Source of the DNA: Lyophyllum atratum
Lineage: Eukaryota; Basidiomycota; Agaricomycetes; Agaricales; Lyophyllaceae
Direction of reading: 5' to 3'
DNA length: 64,000 nt
Assembly: GCA_014905825.1 (NCBI GenBank)
Contig: JACGCN010000010.1
Coordinates: 1,178,001 to 1,242,000 of the forward strand
The notes below the pieces were generated by a model, which worked only from the letters and a program-made list of their open reading frames with translations, did not search any database and was not told the DNA's origin. Shown here piece after piece: positions 58,660 to 64,000 of this stretch. A program made the translations under genes and the position numbers. Each line of letters begins with the position of its first letter. The first letter of the stretch is position 1.

Positions 58660-60217
58660 TTACGTAGTAGCAGTCGCAGCAACGGCTGGGGCATTGCTCG
58701 CAGTGTAATCCTGAATCAACGGGATCAGCTTCATCAGATCAGTAGAGATGAGAGTTGACTAACCTCCATCTCAGCATCAAGGTCAGCCGCTGACTTTGCA
58801 GGCCGCTCTTTGCGACCGCCTGCCTTCCCCCCACGTCCACGCCTTCCACCTCGAGCGCCAGTCCTGGCGGAGCAAATCGCCGTATGAGCAGGTGTCCAGG
58901 TACCGATAGATTCAGACTGACCTTGGGGCCGTGCCATTAGCTGGGGCAGCACCAGCAGCGGGTGCAACACGGGAAGCCAGAGTGGCTGGGGCGGGTGCGA
59001 CGACGATTTCGATCTTCATGGGCTTCTCTGTGGATACGTGTAGAAGTGGTGATAGGTAAAGGGTTGGAGGGCAGGGGAGAAACAAAGCGGGGCGGTGATT
59101 AGCTGGCTGTTTCATGGGAGCGACGAGCGAGAAGAAAGGTAAGAGCTCAAAAACGAGACAAGGAGAAGGAAGCTTTGGACCCGATTGCGTTACTCAAGGA
59201 ATCGAAGGCTTGTCTCTGTCGCGGAGGGTATCTTGGTCACGTCGATGTTGATCCAGGGTACGCCAACCATCTCGTCACCGTAGGGAGACGGAAGCCCGAC
59301 CGCCCCAACACTGAGGCCAGCAGCCTCTCACCCGTTCGACGACGCCCCACCCACTCTATATCTCACACACGCACCCCCAACACACCCCTCGATATGCTCA
59401 CATGCAGAACCACGAAGCCAGCTCGGTCCTAAAGGTTGATCAGACCTTCAGACGAGAAGCCATGTACACGTGCTCTTGTGAATTGCAATCTTGAGCATGT
59501 TCTGTCCAGGGGCCAGTGCGCGGCCACAGCGCCATCGATATCCGGGGAAAGTCGGCACGTCCGAGCAGAGACAGGAGCCAACGGTTCCCTGGAAACTTTA
59601 AAGAAGTCTCAAAGCATGAGGTTGCACCGCATGCCAACCACGCAAATAGAACGGGACGAGACGAGACGCAAAGAGGTGAAGAGGGAAGGCTGTACTAACT
59701 GCCATCGATAAGTCGGTTGTTGTATTGTTGGAAGGCCTTGGTGCCATCTCCTTTTCGCTGGAACTGGACGGCGGCAACACCCTTCGAACGGCCATTGGAG
59801 TCGTAGTGGAGAGTAACCTCCCGAAGAGGGCCAACGGTCTGAGTGAAAAGCTCCTGAGAAAAATAAGTATGTGAGCAGGTGTACTAACGACAGTAAAGTA
59901 AGAAGTCAACATACCTTGATTTGAGCTTCATTCACATCGATAGGAAGGTTCGAAACGATGATTTTGTCCGCAGGGGTTGGTTGGGCTGTTGCAGCAGCTT
60001 TGACAACACCGTTCGGTGTGTTGATGCGGGCACGAGCAGCCGGGCTAACAACGGGACCGCCAAGCACTTGCGCGCGGGCAGAGCCACGACGAGACGAGCC
60101 ACGACGGGCGTTACGTGGGCGGGAAGAGATGATCTGTTTTTTCAACAAAGGTCAGGCTACGCCACATATGGCAAAAAGAGCGCAGAGAGCACGAACATCC
60201 TCGAGAGCCTTGTCCAT
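58660..60217 (-). CDS. YRA1: mRNA export adaptor Yra1/ALYREF
   Basis: Six exons (60217-60197, 60133-59915, 59853-59700, 59027-58922, 58863-58764, 58710-58660) encode 216 residues. The N-terminus MDKALEDIISSRPRNARRGS is the conserved REF N-box and Arg-rich region. The RRM follows: DKIIVSNLPIDVNEAQIKEL, EVTLHYDSNGRSKGVAAVQF, and LIDGKKPMKIEIVV. The C-terminus has an RGG-like basic region (ARGGRRGRGGKAGG) and an acidic end (SAADLDAEMEDYTASNAP). Yra1/ALY binds spliced mRNA and hands it to Mex67. Intron 3 is 672 nt (59699-59028), more than ten times the local norm. In S. cerevisiae a very long YRA1 intron mediates autoregulation, so this one may do the same. Confidence 0.93.
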
Positions 60218-60432
60218 GGTGTTTATGAATGAAATGGGACGTGAAAGGGAAGGATTTGGGTGAAGAAAGAGAACTTGGCTGGCGGGGTGGTGGGGAGAAG
60301 AAAGAGGCTGTTGGCACAGCACACAGCTTTGAGACAAATATTATCCATCGGAGTTCCAATTTTGTTCAAGTCCGCTTTCGGCGCCTTCGCCCTGACTCCA
60401 GCGTCCGTGCCCAACATATCCTTCAGCTCATA
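60218..60432. promoter_or_regulatory. Divergent promoter of YRA1 and RPC31
   Basis: A gap of 215 bp between opposite start codons of an mRNA-export gene and an RNA polymerase III subunit gene; a bidirectional promoter is likely. No specific element is assigned. Confidence 0.55.
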
Positions 60433-61347
60433 ATGTCCCGTGGTGGTGGTCGCGGTGGTCGTGGCGGAGGGCGAGGGGGCAGAGGAGGTTTTGGTGGAGC
60501 CTCGGCACTCCCGCCCATGGGTCTAAGCTTCGCTGATATCCAAAATCTCTCCAGAGAGGCGACGGCGATGTATCCCGTGTGTAATAGAACGCTATTCTCC
60601 TTACATACCCCGTTGACCGTCTTTTTATACAGCCCAGGCGCCTTCCAGTATTCACTGAGCCTACGAATGAAGAGGAACGTATCGCCGATATTCAAATAGG
60701 ATTTGCGACGCGCCTAAGAAAATCGCAGTACTATGTCGTCGAAAAAAGCAAAACGACTGGCAAGTCTGCCCAATCTCTGTGTGATCCACCCCTCTGAGTC
60801 GACTACGCCAGAACTTCCGCGTTACTCTGATAAATATCGACCGTCTGTTTCCGCACAACCAACTTTAAAACGGAGGGACCTAAATGAAGCTTATTTCCCT
60901 CCTACCATCTTTGATAGTTATTTCAACCCCAAGAAGAAGCGAAAGGGTGCGTGTTCAACTTTGCTCCATTGTCCCCCCTCTGAATAGATTCGTCCACAGT
61001 CGTTGAAGGTAAAATCGGAAAACCACGGATGAACCTCGACGAAATGGGAGACGAGGATGAGGAGGTCCGTCGGTTTCCAATCCCAAATATGCATGCACTC
61101 ACATCTTCTCCTAGGAAAAGTCTGGCGAGGAGCGCTCAGATGTAGGCTCCCAAGCTGCCGAGTCGGACTATGATGTCGACGAAGAGTACGACAACGACTA
61201 TGCCGAGAATTACTTCGACAATGGCGAGAATGATGATATGGACGACCTCGGTGGAGGCGGCGGCGATGAAGGAGGAGGTATGGGATTTAAGCTCTTCACT
61301 TTTCCCCTACTAAACCTCGCCGATCTCCAGGTGGCGATTACGACTAG
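60433..61347 (+). CDS. RPC31: RNA polymerase III subunit Rpc31 (RPC7)
   Basis: Six exons (60433-60576, 60633-60759, 60812-60946, 61000-61064, 61115-61277, 61331-61347) encode 216 residues. The N-terminus is Gly/Arg-rich (MSRGGGRGGRGGGRGGRGG), followed by LPPMGLSFADIQNLSREATA. The middle has RYSDKYRPSVS, LNEAYFPPTIFDSYFNPKKK and the C-terminus is very acidic (DYDVDEEYDNDYAENYF) and ends GGGGDYD. This is the standard Rpc31 layout. The subunit belongs to the Rpc82-Rpc34-Rpc31 initiation module. Intron 2 begins with GCAAGT, a canonical GC-AG donor. Confidence 0.9.
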
Positions 61348-61916
61348 AATTGAGAAGCAATGGCTTCAAATTGCGTATAGTCTCCTGCTCGTATACCTCC
61401 GCCGGGAAAGTGACCTGCTCCATGAAGTGACTAGAAGTCGAAAAAATCTACATCGTCTTCGTGTTAGTCCTCGACGACCGGTTGCCCGGAGGAACTCACG
61501 AATGGTGACATCTCGTAGTGGCTGAAAAGCGACGACGTCGAGGTACTACGTAGGGCCCGCCATTGTTCAGACCACTGAAACGTGCATTAGGGACGAAAAT
61601 CAATTTTTGTCTCTTCGTGTACCCTGCGCTCTTCTGATAAAAGCTCCTTGCTTCATACCTTGCAGCGCGACGAACTCGATCAACAATGGTCCCTTTGCTT
61701 CTTTCCTCGTTGGGGATTATCCTCCGGACCAAAATATATTTCGCAGACTCATTCCCTATCACCAATAGCGCCATCTTCGACGGCACCTCTGGAACCCTTC
61801 GCCGCGGGCTGCCCTCACAAGAAGAAATCACGCTTATTTATCATCTGATGTCACAGCGCCGGATCGCTCTAATAGTAAGTAAAGGAGGGAGGGGGGGAAA
61901 TGACTACTCCTCCGAG
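61348..61916. other. Convergent intergenic region
   Basis: Open frames on both strands (61496-61831 minus; 61686-62063 plus) have no recognised features. The region may hold a gene remnant such as SIFDGTSGT-type peptides, but nothing can be supported. Confidence 0.35.
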
Positions 61917-62564
61917 TCAAAAAAGCAAGTTCTTGATGAAAAACAAGTACAACTCCAAGCATCCCTCTCCTGCGCTCAACGTTGCCAACAAGGAGTCCTT
62001 GCTAGCGAACACCGTCTTGATATCCACGATCCTGACTATGGCCAGCCAGTCCGTGGGCGGTAACGTGCATAACCCACTCTCCACGTAACATCTGCCATGT
62101 GACGCAAATGCCTTCTTCTCTAAAGAAGCGCATGTTACTCCGGCGGCGGACGTAGCCTCTGGGATGAGTGTCCTTTGCAGGCACAGCATTGTGTTCAGCA
62201 TCCACTCCTGGCCCTTCGTGCTGAGCTCTACACGATCCGTCCTGAACTTCTCGCAGAAGTGTTGGCCGTACCCAATCGGGTATCCATCCAGCCCGCAGTT
62301 GTATTTGGATTCCAAACAGTCAGCGTAGAAGGCGCAACTGTCCCGAGGCGGACTGACGCAGATGGATGGCGTGGATGAGTTCGTGGCATCGAGTTGTCGG
62401 GACGATAGACTGCTGGCTGTATGAGCAGAGGCGATGGAGGTTGGAAAGGCATTCGCAGTGATGGTGGATGGACTCAGTGGGCCAATCATGAGAAGTAGGA
62501 GGAGGGTAGTGACGAGAAGACCGGGTATGGATTGCACAGCTGTATATGGTGCGTCGAGCTTCAT
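61917..62564 (-). CDS. Secreted stanniocalcin-like fungal protein
   Basis: A single frame of 215 residues. A hydrophobic N-terminal segment (LVTTLLLLLMIGPLSPSTI) is a signal peptide or anchor. The domain reads CAFYADCLESKYNCG, GYPIGYGQHFCEKF, GQEWMLNTMLCLQRTLIPEA, AFASHGRCYVESGLC and PPTDWLAIVRIVDIKT. This spacing of cysteines and the GYPIGYG motif is that of a conserved fungal secreted family annotated as stanniocalcin-like. The function in fungi is unknown. No intron is needed, although the N-terminus could have been chosen differently. Confidence 0.7.
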   Translation of the reverse strand: MKLDAPYTAVQSIPGLLVTTLLLLLMIGPLSPSTITANAFPTSIASAHTASSLSSRQLDATNSSTPSICVSPPRDSCAFYADCLESKYNCGLDGYPIGYGQHFCEKFRTDRVELSTKGQEWMLNTMLCLQRTLIPEATSAAGVTCASLEKKAFASHGRCYVESGLCTLPPTDWLAIVRIVDIKTVFASKDSLLATLSAGEGCLELYLFFIKNLLF

Positions 62565-63372
62565 TCCTGAATCGAATGCTGGTATACCTCACTGCGACGA
62601 AAGTAATGGCACGCTCAGTGCGTAGGAATGGGAAGACGATGAAGGACGAAATGGGAGCATCGACAGGTGCAATTGAATGTGATATGTGTCAACAGCTTTG
62701 CATCAGGCAACGTCAACATGGAGGAGTGACATGGGCAGATAGTGTCTATATTTAGGCAGAATTCAGGGTCTTGTTGGCCACTCGAGCGCACAACGAGCGC
62801 AGGGGATGACTTAGTTTCTCGCCCCACAAACTGGAACGACTCATGAACTGCACGTCTCGTCGATGTCCTTCTGGTTCTCCATATAGCGCGCTCGCCACAT
62901 GTTCTTCTGTATGGCAGCCGCCTGCCATCTCTACCTAGTAAGCCTCTTTCGTTCAAATACTTATACACCAACATTTCATGCTCTCCGTCCACACCTCTTG
63001 CAAGGCGAGCTCCTTACTTCCATTTTACCGCTAGCGAACACCGGCTGCACGGTGGTGACTACTCCTTCGGCACCTTTGATACGATGTAAACCAGGTCGTC
63101 ATCCAGAAGGGTCATACTCAATGCACCCGTGCCAAAGATACAAGAACTCACTCGCATGTCTCGCTTCACCACGGCTTCCCTTTTTCTTTCCACGTCCTGT
63201 CCTCGCATAGCCTCAGCTCCTGAATCTCGAGGAGCCTGCACTTACAGGTCTTCCTGGCGTCAGGACTTGTTCTAGCGTCTTGCGGAGAGGAACAGGAGTG
63301 GCAGCAGGCAGGACTCTCACGACCCGCCAGTCCGCACTTTCTCTAGCGGTTGTACTGCTTCTGGGGCGCTCT
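62565..63372. other. Intergenic
   Basis: Several open frames, none recognisable. A minus-strand frame (63428-63213) reads LTAPVLAIKPEIPTE and overlaps the first copy of the tandem repeat; a real exon there cannot be shown. Confidence 0.35.
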
Positions 63373-63808
63373 GTTGGGATTTCGGGCTTGATAGCGAGCA
63401 CAGGGGCGGTTAAGCCGAGGGTGGACAATCTCGTAAGGAGATTGGCCAGTATATTTTGACTTATATACCTAGCTATGTCTATATTACTAAGGTAGAAAAT
63501 TGTAAGTAAAATTTACTGCATAGGAAAATTGCATGATAAGTAAGCATGTCGTCATGCCTGATTAACTAATCCGGGCGAGATTCCAACACTGTTGGGATTT
63601 CGGGCTTGATAGCGAGCACAGGGGCGGTTAAGCCGAGGGTGGACAATCTCGTAAGGAGATTGGCCAGTGTATTTCCGTTTATATACCTAGCTATGTCTGT
63701 ATTATTAATGTAGAAAATTGTAAGTAAATTTTACTGAATAAGAAAACTTCTATGATAAGTCAGCATGTCGTCATGCCTGATCAACGAATCCGGGCGAGAT
63801 TCCAATAC
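63373..63808. repeat. 218-bp tandem direct duplication
   Basis: Two adjacent copies (63373-63590 and 63591-about 63808) start gttgggatttcgggcttgat and end gggcgagattccaa. They differ by scattered substitutions and small changes in the AT-rich middle. On the minus strand both copies begin with the same potential peptide LANLLTRLSTLGLTAPVLA. Confidence 0.92.
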
Positions 63809-64000
63809 TCTCCCTTGATCTGGCATGACACTATAGCAAGAGTTAGAAAATAAAAAGAAAATATATCTAAAAATTCGAGTTTGTCTTCAAGGCTCTCTGT
63901 GGCCCCGGAATCTCTATCATTGCGCGTCGTCAAAGCTCTCCCTGGCTCTGGAAACCATCAACTTCCATCATCGAGGCTCTCCCTGGCCTCGGGATACGTC
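63809..64000. repeat. Possible start of a minisatellite
   Basis: Near the window edge a roughly 40-50-bp unit recurs three times with changes (caaggctctctgtggcccc, caaagctctccctggctct, cgaggctctccctggcctc). It runs off the end of the window. Confidence 0.5.

Overview
The window is nuclear DNA of a filamentous basidiomycete, almost certainly an Agaricomycete. Genes are dense on both strands and cut by many introns of about 50-60 nt with GT..AG ends. The protein set is typical of mushroom-forming fungi: fast-evolving F-box/leucine-rich genes, a fungal P450, dienelactone hydrolases, small secreted proteins and a hAT transposon relic. I built the gene models by hand, joining exons so that conserved protein motifs stay in frame. 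For most multi-exon genes the exon lengths sum to a multiple of three. I cannot name the species.

Left part (1-15 kb): the 3' end of an SDS23-type CBS-domain gene, a small acidic unknown gene, a long-form cystathionine gamma-synthase, a divergent histone H2A/H2B pair, an acetoacetate-decarboxylase-fold protein with a 6-nt micro-exon, homoserine dehydrogenase, an F-box gene, a small membrane protein and a DUF4238 protein. Cystathionine gamma-synthase and homoserine dehydrogenase act on the same branch of methionine synthesis and lie about 3.5 kb apart.

Middle (15-32 kb): a 16-exon cytochrome P450, a conserved secreted cysteine protein, two tandem dienelactone hydrolases (the second with two GC-AG introns), a 974-residue protein with a C-terminal HECT-like E2-binding (UBE3D-type) module, and a 21-exon membrane-anchored WD40 protein.

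32-43 kb: an inverted duplication of about 1.7 kb, carrying an F-box gene plus the 3' end of an Old Yellow Enzyme gene, flanks a 6-kb block. The block holds the intact Old Yellow Enzyme, a secreted eqolisin-like protein and KGD2 (2-oxoglutarate dehydrogenase E2). One F-box copy is stopped by a single in-frame TGA; the other is open. A third F-box gene is divergent from the open copy.

43-57 kb is gene-poor: an intron-containing tRNA-Arg(ACG), an internally deleted hAT element with terminal repeats and a candidate 8-bp target duplication, a low-complexity protein ending in a PNRC/Edc1-like decapping motif, a 2.5-kb pyrimidine-rich tract, one unrecognised three-exon gene and a small cysteine-rich secreted protein.

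Right end (57-64 kb): housekeeping genes RAM2 (farnesyl/geranylgeranyltransferase alpha), YRA1/ALY (mRNA export, with a 672-nt intron) and RPC31 (RNA polymerase III) are followed by a secreted stanniocalcin-like protein and a 218-bp tandem duplication. No prokaryotic operon, CRISPR array or complete autonomous mobile element was found. The strongest candidates for new biology are the unusual splicing (6- and 10-nt exons, GC-AG introns, the long YRA1 intron), the UBE3D-type fusion protein, the PNRC-like protein and the inverted duplication.
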